Shown here one piece after another: positions 26,268-35,339 of a stretch of 64,000 nt of DNA; position 1 is the first letter of the stretch; each line of letters begins with the position of its first letter. The stretch covers positions 4,267,501 through 4,331,500 of the forward strand of contig NZ_CP117445.1 in NCBI RefSeq assembly GCF_030687715.1. Reading direction: 5' to 3'. Source of the stretch: Pseudomonas sp. FP2196 (GTDB taxonomy: Bacteria; Pseudomonadota; Gammaproteobacteria; Pseudomonadales; Pseudomonadaceae). The translations under genes and the position numbers were made by a program. Below the pieces are notes generated by a model. That model did no database searches and was not told where the DNA came from. It saw only the letters and a list, made by a program, of their open reading frames with translations.

Positions 26268-26375
26268 TGTGTATTCCTTGTTTTGCGAGAAGTGTGTGTT
26301 GGTTGGCCGCTATATTAATCAGTTAATTTCATGTTAAAAGCGCAAATAATGCGCCATAACAATCAACTTATTTGA

Positions 26376-27797
26376 TCATTTGCGTGAGACAACTTTCTGT
26401 CCCCGGGGCTCCAACGACTCTCGCTCCCGGTCGAACGCCAAGTAATACTTGTTCACGCTATTAACATAGCTGACGGCGCCCATTCCCACCTGCTCCATGG
26501 CAATGCGCTCGACCTGGAAAAACCACTGATTGGGATTCAACCCCCGCCGCCGCGCTTCGGCACGCATGCCTTGCACCCGCTCCGGACCGATGTTGTAGGC
26601 CGCCAGCGTGAAGGCCATGCGCTCACGCTCGTTGAGCTTGGGACTGCTGAAGAACTTGCGACGGATCATTGCCAGGTACTTGGCCCCGGCCTGCACGTTC
26701 GCATCGAGATTCTGAATGTTATTCACGCCGACCCGCTGCGCGGCGGACGGGGTGATCTGCATCAGGCCGGTCGGGCCGCTACCGCTGCGGGCATTGGGTT
26801 GCAAGGCCGATTCCTTGAACGCCAGTGCGGCCAGGTTCAGCCAGTCCATGTTTTGCGCTTCGGCATGTTTCTGCAGGGTTGGCCGCAGCTTCTCCAGACG
26901 CTGGCGGTCGGCCTTGGCCAATGGATAATGGACTTGATAGAGACGGCGGTAGATGCGCAGAAACGCTGCGTCTTCGTTCGAAGGTTTTTTGTACCCCGTC
27001 AGGAAACGATCAATGCTCGCCCGCAGCATCGACGCGTCCCGGCGCACAAACCAGTACTCCTCGCCGGGCTCGCTGATCATCAACTGCCGATCAAAGCGCA
27101 GCTTGGGCAGGATCTTGCCCCAGCGTTCGGCAATCGGTTGCTCGACGATGGTCAAGTGGAAGATCCCGCCCTGGACCATTTCCAGTACATCTTCGACGGC
27201 GAGCGTCGGATCGACCCATTCGATGTTGATCGGTGCCAGTTTGTGCAGCGCCAGTTTCTGGTTGATCTGACTGACCGCGTCCCCTGCTGCACTGCCGGTT
27301 GGCAACGCGAGGGTTTTCCCGGAAAGTTGCTCGACCTTGGTGTAGCGCCGCTCGCCCTTGATCCCGACCAGCACTAACGGAACATTTCTCGCAATCGGCT
27401 CACTGCTGACCACCGCATAACCCGATTGCAGTTGCAGTAATTCGCCGGGCGCGACCAGATCCCCCTCGCCGCGCTGCAAGGCGCCGAGCAGTTGATCCTT
27501 GGCTTTGGGAATGATCTTGAGGGTGACTTCCTGACCGTCACGGGCGTGGCCATTGAGGTATTGCTCGAAGGCGCGCAGGCGATGGTATTCGACGCCGATG
27601 GCCTGACCCTGGACTTCGCCGGAGCTGTTGCGACTCTGGTTGACCAGTACACGCAACACCCGGCTGCTACGAATCTCCGAAAGGTCGCGAACCTTAGCCG
27701 CCGGCACGGCTTGCAACGGCCCGGGCAAGCGCGCGACCGCCGTCATCGGCAGCAGCAACGATCCACACAACAGCAACAAAACCGAGGGACGAACCAT
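26376..27797 (-). CDS. MltF-like membrane-bound lytic transglycosylase
   Basis: The 473-residue precursor has a signal peptide, a periplasmic solute-binding (SBP_bac_3-like) domain (about 40-270) and a C-terminal SLT lysozyme-like domain with catalytic Glu in FKESALQPNARSGSGPTGLM. This two-domain order is that of MltF, which cleaves the beta-1,4 glycosidic bond of peptidoglycan to form 1,6-anhydro-MurNAc and is modulated by muropeptide binding to the first domain. No lipobox is obvious. Start 27797 (MVRPSVLLL) has GGAG five bases upstream. Confidence 0.88.
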   Translation of the reverse strand: MVRPSVLLLLCGSLLLPMTAVARLPGPLQAVPAAKVRDLSEIRSSRVLRVLVNQSRNSSGEVQGQAIGVEYHRLRAFEQYLNGHARDGQEVTLKIIPKAKDQLLGALQRGEGDLVAPGELLQLQSGYAVVSSEPIARNVPLVLVGIKGERRYTKVEQLSGKTLALPTGSAAGDAVSQINQKLALHKLAPINIEWVDPTLAVEDVLEMVQGGIFHLTIVEQPIAERWGKILPKLRFDRQLMISEPGEEYWFVRRDASMLRASIDRFLTGYKKPSNEDAAFLRIYRRLYQVHYPLAKADRQRLEKLRPTLQKHAEAQNMDWLNLAALAFKESALQPNARSGSGPTGLMQITPSAAQRVGVNNIQNLDANVQAGAKYLAMIRRKFFSSPKLNERERMAFTLAAYNIGPERVQGMRAEARRRGLNPNQWFFQVERIAMEQVGMGAVSYVNSVNKYYLAFDRERESLEPRGQKVVSRK

Positions 27798-28033
27798 CCA
27801 CTCTCCGGAAAGAATACGGGGCGAAATCACCGCTGAACGGTCGACATCACCGACGAAAACAGAGCGCTTGGAGCGCTGGTAAAGAGCGAGAGACTGGCAC
27901 AGTGATGGCTACTACGCCAATACAAGCGGTCTCGCGGCCTCAACAGACAATCATAAGTCGTTGTAGTTCTTGGCTTTTCTTATGAATCTACAGCTCTGGT
28001 ATGCTTCCCGGCCTTCGGCCCGAGGTAGCAACC

Positions 28034-28840
28034 ATGCAACTCATCGATATCGGCGTCAACCTGACCAACCCAAGTTTCGCCGACAAACACCAAGCCGTAC
28101 TCGATCGCGCCTACGCAGCCGGGGTCTGCCAACTGGTGCTGACCGGCACCAGCGTCGAGGGCAGCGAACAGGCGCTTGAGCTGTGCCAGCAACTGGATGA
28201 GAGCGGGAAAAGGCTGTTCGCCACCGCCGGGATTCACCCGCATTCGGCCAGTGACTGGAATGCTGACAGCGCCAGGCGTCTGCGCAGTTTGCTGAACGAA
28301 TCCAACGTGGTGGCGGTGGGTGAATGCGGGCTGGATTTCAACCGAGATTTCTCGCCGCGGCCGCAGCAGGAAAAAGTCCTCGAAGAACATCTGGCGCTGG
28401 CCGTTGAATTGCAATTACCGGTATTTCTGCATGAGCGCGATGCCAGTCAGCGCTTGCTGGAAATTCTGAAAGACTTCCGTGATCAATTGCCTGCTGCCGT
28501 GGTGCATTGCTTTACCGGCGAGCAAAAGGCGTTGTTCAGTTACCTCGATCTGGATCTGCACATCGGCATTACCGGCTGGATCTGCGACGAGCGCCGGGGC
28601 ACCCATTTGCATCCGCTGGTCAAAGAGATCAAACGCGGACGGCTGATGCTGGAAAGCGATGCGCCCTATCTGCTGCCACGCACCTTGCGACCGAAGCCGA
28701 AAAACGGGCGCAATGAACCGGCGTATCTGACTGAAGTGCTGCGTGAGGTGGCGCTACATCGAGGTGAAACCGAGGAAGACCTGGCGGCGCATACCACCGC
28801 GTGTGCCCGGGCCTTTTTTAACCTGCCGGTTTTTTCCTGA
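28034..28840 (+). CDS. tatD: TatD family metal-dependent DNase
   Basis: The 268-residue TIM-barrel hydrolase has the metal ligands of Tat[10 protein letters not shown] at the start, [29 protein letters not shown] and LESDAPYL. TatD enzymes are 3'-5' exonucleases used in DNA repair. Start 28034 follows GAGG. It is divergent from the transglycosylase gene with 236 bp between starts. Confidence 0.93.
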   Translation: MQLIDIGVNLTNPSFADKHQAVLDRAYAAGVCQLVLTGTSVEGSEQALELCQQLDESGKRLFATAGIHPHSASDWNADSARRLRSLLNESNVVAVGECGLDFNRDFSPRPQQEKVLEEHLALAVELQLPVFLHERDASQRLLEILKDFRDQLPAAVVHCFTGEQKALFSYLDLDLHIGITGWICDERRGTHLHPLVKEIKRGRLMLESDAPYLLPRTLRPKPKNGRNEPAYLTEVLREVALHRGETEEDLAAHTTACARAFFNLPVFS

Positions 28841-28880
28841 CACAACCGAAAAACCCACTGGGGATTTGCAGCGTGGCTTG

Positions 28881-28894
28881 TTGACGTACATCAA
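28881..28894 (+). promoter_or_regulatory. candidate ANR/FNR-type operator upstream of chemoreceptor gene
   Basis: TTGACGTACATCAA matches the palindrome TTGAT-N4-ATCAA at nine of ten defined positions. A possible -10, CACAAT (28916-28921), places the centre of the box near -41, the class II activator position used by ANR. Confidence 0.5.
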
Positions 28895-28966
28895 GATCCC
28901 GGACCTGCATAGCGGCACAATGCTGGCACCTTGCCAATACTGTTTCCGCTATCAGAGAAAACCTCC

Positions 28967-30448
28967 ATGGGTGCCTGGCTTAGCAATATCTCGCTGAAAT
29001 ACAAATTCTGGGCGGTCAATGCGGTCGCCTTCGTCACCACCCTGCTGCTGGTGTTGTACGCCGTGCAACTCGAACAGCAGGCTCGCAGCCACGCCGCACA
29101 AGCCTCGGCGCAAGCCCAGGCGCAACTGCTCAAGGTTTGGCCGGCCGGGCAGGCGCTGCCCAAGGCTGATCAGGTGCTGACGTTTAAACGCGGCGAAGCC
29201 CCACGTCTCAATGACCAACCACTGCTGGAGATCACCGGCAGCAACGGCTGGAACGAGATCAATCACCTGCCGCTGTTCGGCGATAACCCGCTGTTGGGCG
29301 CCGAAGTGTTCAGCCGTGCCGACGGCCAACAAGTCGCGGTCATCGCTTATGGACCAAGCCTGACGCAAGTGTTCGGCGAGCGTTTTGCCAATTACGCGGC
29401 GGCGGTGCTCATCCTGATGCTGGCGATGCTCGGCGCTTCACAACTGCTGATCCGCTTCCTGCTCAGCCAGCTAAACACGCTGAAAGACGTGATGTTGCAC
29501 GTCGAGAAGAGCGGCGACCTCTCCGCCCGTGTCCCGCTGGCCGGCAAGGATGAGGTCGGGCAGATGGCCAATGCGTTCAACGCCATGCAGGCAGGCTATC
29601 AACGCGTGGTCACCACCGTCGCCAACACCGCGCGGCAACTGGATGTCGGTGCGGCGCGGCTGGCCTCGAGCATGAACGAAGTGCGTCACGGCATGCTCGG
29701 CCAGCAAAGCGAAACCGATCAGGCCGCCACAGCGATCAACGAAATGACCGCCACGGTTTACCACATCGCCCAACACGCCGGCGCCACCCGCGACCTCTCA
29801 CAGACCGCCGACGGCTTGGCCGGCAGTGGCCAGCAAGTGGTGGCGCGCGTGCAGCATTCGATTGCCGGGCTGTCCAGCGGCGTGCAGCAGACGGCCGAGA
29901 TGATTCAACGGCTGGCCGAGGACAGTCAGAAGATCAACAGCGTGGTCAGCGTGATTCACAGCATCGCCGAGCAGACCAATCTGCTGGCGCTCAACGCCGC
30001 CATTGAAGCCGCCCGGGCCGGTGAGATGGGCCGTGGTTTTGCAGTGGTTGCCGATGAAGTACGCAACCTGGCGAAGCGAGTGCAGACCTCGACCGATGAG
30101 ATCACCACCATGGTCTCGGCGCTGCAGGCCGGCACGCGCGATGCGGTGGATTTCATGCAGGAGAGTTCGTTCAAGGCCGACGACTGCGTGCAGCAGGCGC
30201 AGGAGGCCGGCGAGGCGTTGGCGGAGATTACCGGGGCGGTGGCGCAGATGCGTGAGAGCAACACGCAGATTGCCGTGGCGGCTGAACAACAGAGTCAGGT
30301 CGCCGAAGAGATGAATCGGGCGGTGGTGAGCATTCGTGATGTGACCGAGAACACCGTGCAGCAGACGGTGGATTCGGCGACCACCAGTAATGAGTTGGCG
30401 ACGCTGGCTGGCGAGTTGAGCAAGGCGATAGGTCAATTGAAACTCTGA
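28967..30448 (+). CDS. methyl-accepting chemotaxis protein
   Basis: A 493-residue transducer: TM1 (about 12-35), a short periplasmic sensor (about 36-150), TM2 (about 155-178), a HAMP domain ([20 protein letters not shown] region) and a cytoplasmic signalling domain with the conserved hairpin tip [19 protein letters not shown]. The sensor lacks a domain I can name. Start 28967 (MGAWLSNIS) follows AAACCTCC poorly but matches the start of TM1. A candidate ANR box upstream suggests control by oxygen. Confidence 0.92.
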   Translation: MGAWLSNISLKYKFWAVNAVAFVTTLLLVLYAVQLEQQARSHAAQASAQAQAQLLKVWPAGQALPKADQVLTFKRGEAPRLNDQPLLEITGSNGWNEINHLPLFGDNPLLGAEVFSRADGQQVAVIAYGPSLTQVFGERFANYAAAVLILMLAMLGASQLLIRFLLSQLNTLKDVMLHVEKSGDLSARVPLAGKDEVGQMANAFNAMQAGYQRVVTTVANTARQLDVGAARLASSMNEVRHGMLGQQSETDQAATAINEMTATVYHIAQHAGATRDLSQTADGLAGSGQQVVARVQHSIAGLSSGVQQTAEMIQRLAEDSQKINSVVSVIHSIAEQTNLLALNAAIEAARAGEMGRGFAVVADEVRNLAKRVQTSTDEITTMVSALQAGTRDAVDFMQESSFKADDCVQQAQEAGEALAEITGAVAQMRESNTQIAVAAEQQSQVAEEMNRAVVSIRDVTENTVQQTVDSATTSNELATLAGELSKAIGQLKL

Positions 30449-30458
30449 AGGACTCATC

Positions 30459-30527
30459 GCGAGCAGGCTCACGCCTACAGTGGATCTGTGGCAATCACAA
30501 ATCTCCTGTAGGCGTGAACCTGCTCGC
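30459..30527. repeat. REP inverted pair
   Basis: Arms 30459-30480 and 30506-30527 (22 bp, one mismatch) with core GCGAGCAGG. Typical Pseudomonas intergenic REP doublet after the chemoreceptor gene. Confidence 0.8.
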
Positions 30528-30662
30528 AATGGCGTCCATCCAGGCAACATCGAATCCTGCGATGACGCCTATCACTTCAATAGCCAACCTTGATTCGCCG
30601 CCCTCCCGTCCCCGGCCTATTCTTCAACCCATGTGTTCAACATGGATCGAGGAGTAGTCAAC

Positions 30663-31028
30663 ATGGGTAAACGTCATCCCAACCTTCCCGCGTGGCAATG
30701 GCGCGCGTACCCGAACAACCACAAGCATCCGACCAATCTGGTGCTGCACCTGATTGCCGTGCCGTTGTTTATCGTCGCGTTTCTGCTGATCGTTTCCGGG
30801 GTGTTCAGCTTGAGCCTGGCCAGTGTGGCCATCGGTGTGATCGGTATCGTCGCGGCGCTGGGTTTGCAGCGCCACGGTCACCGCTTGGAGGCGCAAGCCT
30901 CCGAGCCGTTCAGTGATCGCAAAGATGCCGTGTCACGCCTGCTGGTCGAGCAGTTTCTGACCTTTCCGCGTTTCTTCCTCAGCGGCGGTTGGTGGCGCGC
31001 CTGGGTTGAGCGCCACCGTCGACACTGA
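30663..31028 (+). CDS. Mpo1-like (DUF962) membrane protein
   Basis: The 121-residue protein resembles the Mpo1/DUF962 family: N-terminal NNHKHPTNLVLHLIAVPLF with the conserved His-rich entry, two hydrophobic helices (about 28-70) and a C-terminal HRLEAQASEPFSDRKDA segment. Yeast Mpo1 is a dioxygenase in fatty-acid alpha-oxidation; the bacterial role is unproven. GAGGAG lies eight bases before ATG 30663. It is convergent with the thioesterase gene with 1 bp between stops. Confidence 0.82.
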   Translation: MGKRHPNLPAWQWRAYPNNHKHPTNLVLHLIAVPLFIVAFLLIVSGVFSLSLASVAIGVIGIVAALGLQRHGHRLEAQASEPFSDRKDAVSRLLVEQFLTFPRFFLSGGWWRAWVERHRRH

Positions 31029-31029
31029 T

Positions 31030-31824
31030 TCAGGCAAAGATCGTGACGGTCTGGCGACTCATCGCGATCAGTTCCCCTTCAGCGTTCCAAAGCTTGGCGG
31101 CAGCATGACCGTAGCCGTCGACGGCGTACTCGGTTTCAACCTGATATTTGCACCAATCCAACGTACTCACATCGCGCAACGGCTGAACGAATTCGATAGT
31201 CCAGGTCAGCGTACTGCCCGCTGCCACTTTCTTCAGGTGTGGCAACAGTGACGGCGGCCAGGCATCCACCAGCGCCAGAATGTGCGACTCAGTGACAGGC
31301 TCCTCCTTCACATCTCCCCGCAAACGCACCCAACCGCCCATGTCTCGCGACGTATTGCCCGTGAATGGCAGACCGCCCACACTCCAGCGCATCGCCAAAT
31401 GGCGCATGAACTCCGGTGTTACACCTTTGATGTATGGCAACTCCTGACAGTCGTCCCAAGGCTTCATCTGCGGAGCAGGAAGTGCCGGCACTACGACTTC
31501 CGACGCTCGTGAGGCGCCAAAACTACCTTGCACCAGCGTTACCACTTGACCGTTCTGCATGGCCCGGCCAAGCACTTGGCTGACGGCTTTGCCTTCACGC
31601 AGCACATCGACCTCGAAACTCACCGGCACTTCTGGCTCGACCGGGCCGACAAAGGTGATCGCCAGCGAACGCACCGGGCGCTCCGCCGGCACCCTGGCGC
31701 GCATGGCTTCGTATTGCAGCGCAGCCACCAGGCCACCGAAACTGGCGCGGCCCTGCGCCCATTCGGCGGGAATGGTCAGCTCAGGTTGGCGGCGGACGGC
31801 ATCGAGCAAATCGCAAAAGCGCAT
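31030..31824 (-). CDS. acyl-CoA thioesterase-like protein (double hot-dog)
   Basis: A 264-residue protein of the TesB-like thioesterase superfamily. The first hot-dog fold includes AQGRASFGGLVAALQYEAM and the second spans about 150-260 with ALVDAWPPSLLPHLKK. No catalytic triad is assigned with certainty and the substrate is unknown, but acyl-CoA esters are likely. The start ATG 31824 is used without a strong ribosome binding site. It is the last gene before a REP element. Confidence 0.85.
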   Translation of the reverse strand: MRFCDLLDAVRRQPELTIPAEWAQGRASFGGLVAALQYEAMRARVPAERPVRSLAITFVGPVEPEVPVSFEVDVLREGKAVSQVLGRAMQNGQVVTLVQGSFGASRASEVVVPALPAPQMKPWDDCQELPYIKGVTPEFMRHLAMRWSVGGLPFTGNTSRDMGGWVRLRGDVKEEPVTESHILALVDAWPPSLLPHLKKVAAGSTLTWTIEFVQPLRDVSTLDWCKYQVETEYAVDGYGHAAAKLWNAEGELIAMSRQTVTIFA

Positions 31825-31952
31825 GGCAACCTCAAAAAGCGGAAAGAGAGTGCAGGGATCTTAACCAGCCCGGCAGAGCGCCGCAGCGTCTATTCCGGTC
31901 AAATGGGCTGACAGATAGGCCTTACGCCAATTTCAAACCAAATGAAAAACCA

Positions 31953-32044
31953 CTGTGGGAGCGAGCCTGCTCGCGAATGCGGTGGGTCAGACAACAATGA
32001 TGTCGACTGACATGACCTCATCGCGAGCAGGCTCGCTCCCACAG
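31953..32044. repeat. REP inverted pair
   Basis: Perfect 24-bp arms at 31953-31976 and 32021-32044 with core GAGCGAGCCTGCTCGC, between two minus-strand genes. Confidence 0.88.
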
Positions 32045-32064
32045 GAATTCAGGGCGATTCGAGA

Positions 32065-32829
32065 TTATTTGAAGCAGGTGGAACTGAGCTTTTCCAGGAC
32101 CCGATCCGCTTTGACTTCAGCCTTGATCATGGTCGCCTGCCACGTCGCGACACACGGCTGCAGATCCGCTTCCTGCTCGGCTTTGGCCAGCCACTGCCAG
32201 CAGTCGTGCCAATCGCCCAACGCACCTTGTGCCGACTTCAAGCGCTCCAGCGCCGGCTTCGGTAAGCCATCCAGTTCGGGATAGGCTTCGATGCCGTAAC
32301 GCACACGCTTGATCAGCAGGCGCAGGCGATGCCGGTCGTGGGCCGGATCGTGCAGTGCCTCATCGAGTTTCTGCCACTGCTTGCCGAGGCGTTTTTCGAT
32401 GCGCTTATCCAGTCCTTTGAGCAAACCCTGACGCTGGGACGCGCGCAGGAACCGCGGGAAAGCGTCAAGGATCATCAGCAGCGAGGCCACTTCATGACTC
32501 GCCGCCAGCGCCGGATAGGCTTCGGCCATTTGCGCCATGCGTTTTTGCGCAGCAACGGGGTGATCGTGTTCGAGCAGGTACGCCGCCAGCACTTCGCGAT
32601 CACGCCACGGCGTGGTCACCTGGCCGACCGCCGACGCCGCGCCTTCCAGTTGCTCGACACCCGGCAAACCACGCAACGGCCGCAACAGACTGCGCAGCCG
32701 CCGCACCGTGGTGCGCAGATCATGCAGCGCCTCGGGATCGGTGCGCGCTGTCATTCGCGCCTGACAGGCCAGCAGCCGCACTTCCAGGCTCAGGATGTGA
32801 GCCACCAACCGGTCAACCAAAGCAGACAT
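32065..32829 (-). CDS. CHAD domain protein
   Basis: The 254-residue helical protein matches the CHAD family, which binds polyphosphate through rows of conserved His/Arg/Lys: HDLRTTVRRLRSLLRPL near residue 35 and HRLRLLIKRVRYGIEAYPEL near residue 175 are the two typical repeats. Stand-alone CHAD proteins are often found on polyphosphate granules; that role is inference. Start 32829 (MSALVDRL) has GGAG six bases upstream. Confidence 0.87.
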   Translation of the reverse strand: MSALVDRLVAHILSLEVRLLACQARMTARTDPEALHDLRTTVRRLRSLLRPLRGLPGVEQLEGAASAVGQVTTPWRDREVLAAYLLEHDHPVAAQKRMAQMAEAYPALAASHEVASLLMILDAFPRFLRASQRQGLLKGLDKRIEKRLGKQWQKLDEALHDPAHDRHRLRLLIKRVRYGIEAYPELDGLPKPALERLKSAQGALGDWHDCWQWLAKAEQEADLQPCVATWQATMIKAEVKADRVLEKLSSTCFK

Positions 32830-32909
32830 CACTTGCTCCTGATTCAAAATGGCTTGCGGGATGAGTCTGCAACTTTGCAGCCGCGTCCCGCTTGCGCTAT
32901 GTCAGCAGC

Positions 32910-33188
32910 TTAGCGACCGGCGCGAGATTCGCGAATGTAGAAACGCGCCTTCTCGGCTTTCTTGCTGCAACCTTCAAAGCCCTCGAATTGCTGCTGGGTC
33001 TTGGCCGCCGTCAGCAACGACAGTGCTTTGGAATAACTGACGGTGCCGGCAAAGCCTTCGGCCTTGGCCAGATCCAGCTCATGCCATGCGGTGTCGAGCT
33101 GGCTGCCGCAGCTGTCGCGATAGGCGGTTTTACCGGCGCAGCCGGCCAATGCCATGGCAATCAACGGTACACAGATCCAGGCTTTCAT
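32910..33188 (-). CDS. small lipoprotein of unknown function
   Basis: A 92-residue precursor with a lipoprotein signal ending ALAGCAGK (lipid-modified Cys17). The mature part has further cysteines (DSCGSQ, FEGCSKK) that may form a disulfide, and helical segments rich in Ala/Lys. Unrecognised family. ATG 33188 is used, after GAGGTG. It lies on the minus strand just upstream of the CHAD gene and may be transcribed with it. Confidence 0.75.
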   Translation of the reverse strand: MKAWICVPLIAMALAGCAGKTAYRDSCGSQLDTAWHELDLAKAEGFAGTVSYSKALSLLTAAKTQQQFEGFEGCSKKAEKARFYIRESRAGR

Positions 33189-33403
33189 CACTCACACCTC
33201 AAAATAGGTCAACAGTCGTGCAGGTAAGACGGTCGAGCGGCGAAAAAGTGCCTTGCCCACCCGGAATCTGCGGTTTCGAAAGGATAGCGCCGAGTGGTGA
33301 TGGAGTATCGAAAAAACGACGCCTTCACCGCATCGAACGACCGCGCCGATTGTCGCCCTTCTTCGATGAGTGCATTGTGAAACCTTGTCGGGGAGGAAGT
33401 TTG

Positions 33404-34450
33404 ATGAAAAAGCGTGTCGCATTGGTGCTGGGCTCCGGAGGCGCCCGGGGCTATGCCCATATCGGGGTCATTGAAGAGATCGAACGCCGCGGTTACGACA
33501 TCGCCTGTATTGCCGGTTGTTCGATGGGCGCGGTAGTCGGCGGAATCTACGCTGCCGGCAAACTCGACGAGTACAAGAACTGGATCGAAAGGCTGGATTA
33601 CCTCGACGTGTTGCGGCTGGTGGACGTGAGCTTTCGCCTCGGCGCGATTCGCGGCGAGAAGGTCTTCGGCCAGATCCGCAAGATCGTCGGCGAGATCAAC
33701 ATCGAAGACCTGCGCATTCCTTATACCGCCGTCGCCGCTGACCTCACCAACCAACAGGAAATCTGGTTTCAGGAAGGCTGCCTGCATCAAGCCATGCGCG
33801 CCTCGGCGGCGATTCCCAGCCTCTTCACCCCAGTGATGCAAGGCAACCGGATGTTGGTCGACGGTGGCATTCTCAATCCGCTGCCGATCGTGCCGGTGGT
33901 GTCCAGCCATTGCGATCTGATCATCGCGGTCAATCTCAACTCGACCAACCAGCGGCATTACAAATTGCCGGTGATCCAGCGCCCGCCAGCCTTTCGTTCG
34001 CGGTTCGACAGCCTGATCAACTCGCTGGGCTCGAAGATGCCGTTCCGCCGTAAACAAGCCGAACAATTGCTGCGACTGGAGCAGGAAGCATTGCGCGCCG
34101 AAGCCGCGGACATCAACCCGTGGCTGGAAGGCGTCGAGCCCGAAGCCCAACAACCCGCCGCTGCGCCCGAGCGCGAAGGCGCACCGAAATCCGCCACCGG
34201 TTCGTTCATCATCGACAACGTCGGACCGGCGTCATTGCTGGACTTGATCAACCAGAGTTTCGAGGTGATGCAAACCTCCCTAGCACAGTACAAGATCGCC
34301 GGGTACCCGCCGGATATCCTGATCAACGTGCCGAAACGGGTGTGCCGTTTTTTCGAGTTTTACAAGGCGCCGGAATTGATCGCGCTGGGGCGGGAAATTG
34401 CTCGGGATACATTCGATCGGTATGAGAGCGAGCAGAACAGAGAGTCCTGA
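33404..34450 (+). CDS. patatin-like phospholipase
   Basis: The 348-residue protein has the patatin oxyanion motif LGSGGARGYAHIGVIEEI, the nucleophile elbow GCSMGAVVGG and the catalytic Asp in VDGGILNPLP, close to the RssA/YchK group. It likely hydrolyses acyl esters of phospholipids in the cytoplasm or at the inner membrane. The C-terminal third (PNVPKR-like region) is extra to the minimal fold. Start 33404 (MKKRVALVLG) has GGAGG five to six bases upstream. It is followed by a REP pair. Confidence 0.9.
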   Translation: MKKRVALVLGSGGARGYAHIGVIEEIERRGYDIACIAGCSMGAVVGGIYAAGKLDEYKNWIERLDYLDVLRLVDVSFRLGAIRGEKVFGQIRKIVGEINIEDLRIPYTAVAADLTNQQEIWFQEGCLHQAMRASAAIPSLFTPVMQGNRMLVDGGILNPLPIVPVVSSHCDLIIAVNLNSTNQRHYKLPVIQRPPAFRSRFDSLINSLGSKMPFRRKQAEQLLRLEQEALRAEAADINPWLEGVEPEAQQPAAAPEREGAPKSATGSFIIDNVGPASLLDLINQSFEVMQTSLAQYKIAGYPPDILINVPKRVCRFFEFYKAPELIALGREIARDTFDRYESEQNRES

Positions 34451-34470
34451 AGTTCTCGGCTGACCGTAAG

Positions 34471-34573
34471 GGCCTCATCGCTGGCAAGCCAGCTCCCACA
34501 GGGTTCTCGGTGTGATTGAAGCTTGGGTTTTCACACAGGCCACTGTGGGAGCTGGCTTGCCAGCGATGAGGCC
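34471..34573. repeat. REP inverted pair, 31-bp perfect arms
   Basis: Arms 34471-34501 and 34543-34573 are perfectly complementary, with core GCTGGCTTGCCAGC, a second REP subtype, between convergent patatin and kdpE genes. Confidence 0.9.
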
Positions 34574-34592
34574 AGAAAGGACAACACCAATC

Positions 34593-35291
34593 TCAAAGGT
34601 TGTTGTCGCTAATCAACCGATACCCAACCCCCGCCTCAGTCACGATAAACCGCGGCCGGGTCGGATCATCCGCCAGTTTCTGCCGTAAATGCCCGACCAC
34701 GATCCGCAAATAATGACTGTCCTCGGTATGGGTTGGCCCCCATATATCCTTGAGCAATTGCTGCTGGGTGATCACTCGCCCCGGATGCCGCGCCAGTTGC
34801 GCCAGCACCGCGTATTCCTTGCGCGTGAGGGCCACTTCGACGCCATCGAGCAGCACGCGCCGATAAGCCAGATCCACGGTCAACGGGCCAAAATTCAGCG
34901 CCGCCTGCTGCGCCTCTCCCGCCGGTGCCTGACGCAGCAGCGCGCGCACCCGGGCGAGAAACTCCTGAATGCCGAATGGCTTGGTCACGTAGTCATTGGC
35001 GCCGCCATCCAGCGCCTGGACTTTCTGCCCTTCACTGGCCCGCACCGACAGCACCAGTACCGGTGCAGTGGCCCACTCACGAAACTCGCGCAGCACTTGC
35101 TGACCGTCCATGTCCGGCAGGCCGAGGTCGAGCACCAGCAAATCCGGTTTGTTCAGTGCCGCCTGCGCCAAGCCTTCGGCCCCCGTGCCCGCCTCCAGCA
35201 CTTTGTAGCCTTGTGAAGCGAGGCTGATGCGCAGGAATTTACGGATCTGCGGTTCGTCATCGATGACCAAAATGGTCGCGGTCTGGCTCAT
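34593..35291 (-). CDS. kdpE: KdpE response regulator
   Basis: KdpE (232 residues) is the OmpR-type regulator of the kdp operon: receiver domain with phospho-acceptor Asp55 (LLVLDLGLPDMDG), switch Lys in DYVTKPF, and winged-helix DNA-binding domain (LARHPGRVITQQQLLKDIWG). It is the last gene of the kdp series. It should bind the T-rich site upstream of kdpF at 42786-42810 when potassium is limiting. Confidence 0.96.
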   Translation of the reverse strand: MSQTATILVIDDEPQIRKFLRISLASQGYKVLEAGTGAEGLAQAALNKPDLLVLDLGLPDMDGQQVLREFREWATAPVLVLSVRASEGQKVQALDGGANDYVTKPFGIQEFLARVRALLRQAPAGEAQQAALNFGPLTVDLAYRRVLLDGVEVALTRKEYAVLAQLARHPGRVITQQQLLKDIWGPTHTEDSHYLRIVVGHLRQKLADDPTRPRFIVTEAGVGYRLISDNNL

Positions 35292-35339
35292 GAATTCACA
35301 TCAACACGAAAGATTGGCAAGAGAGTAGCGCAGTCGCGA

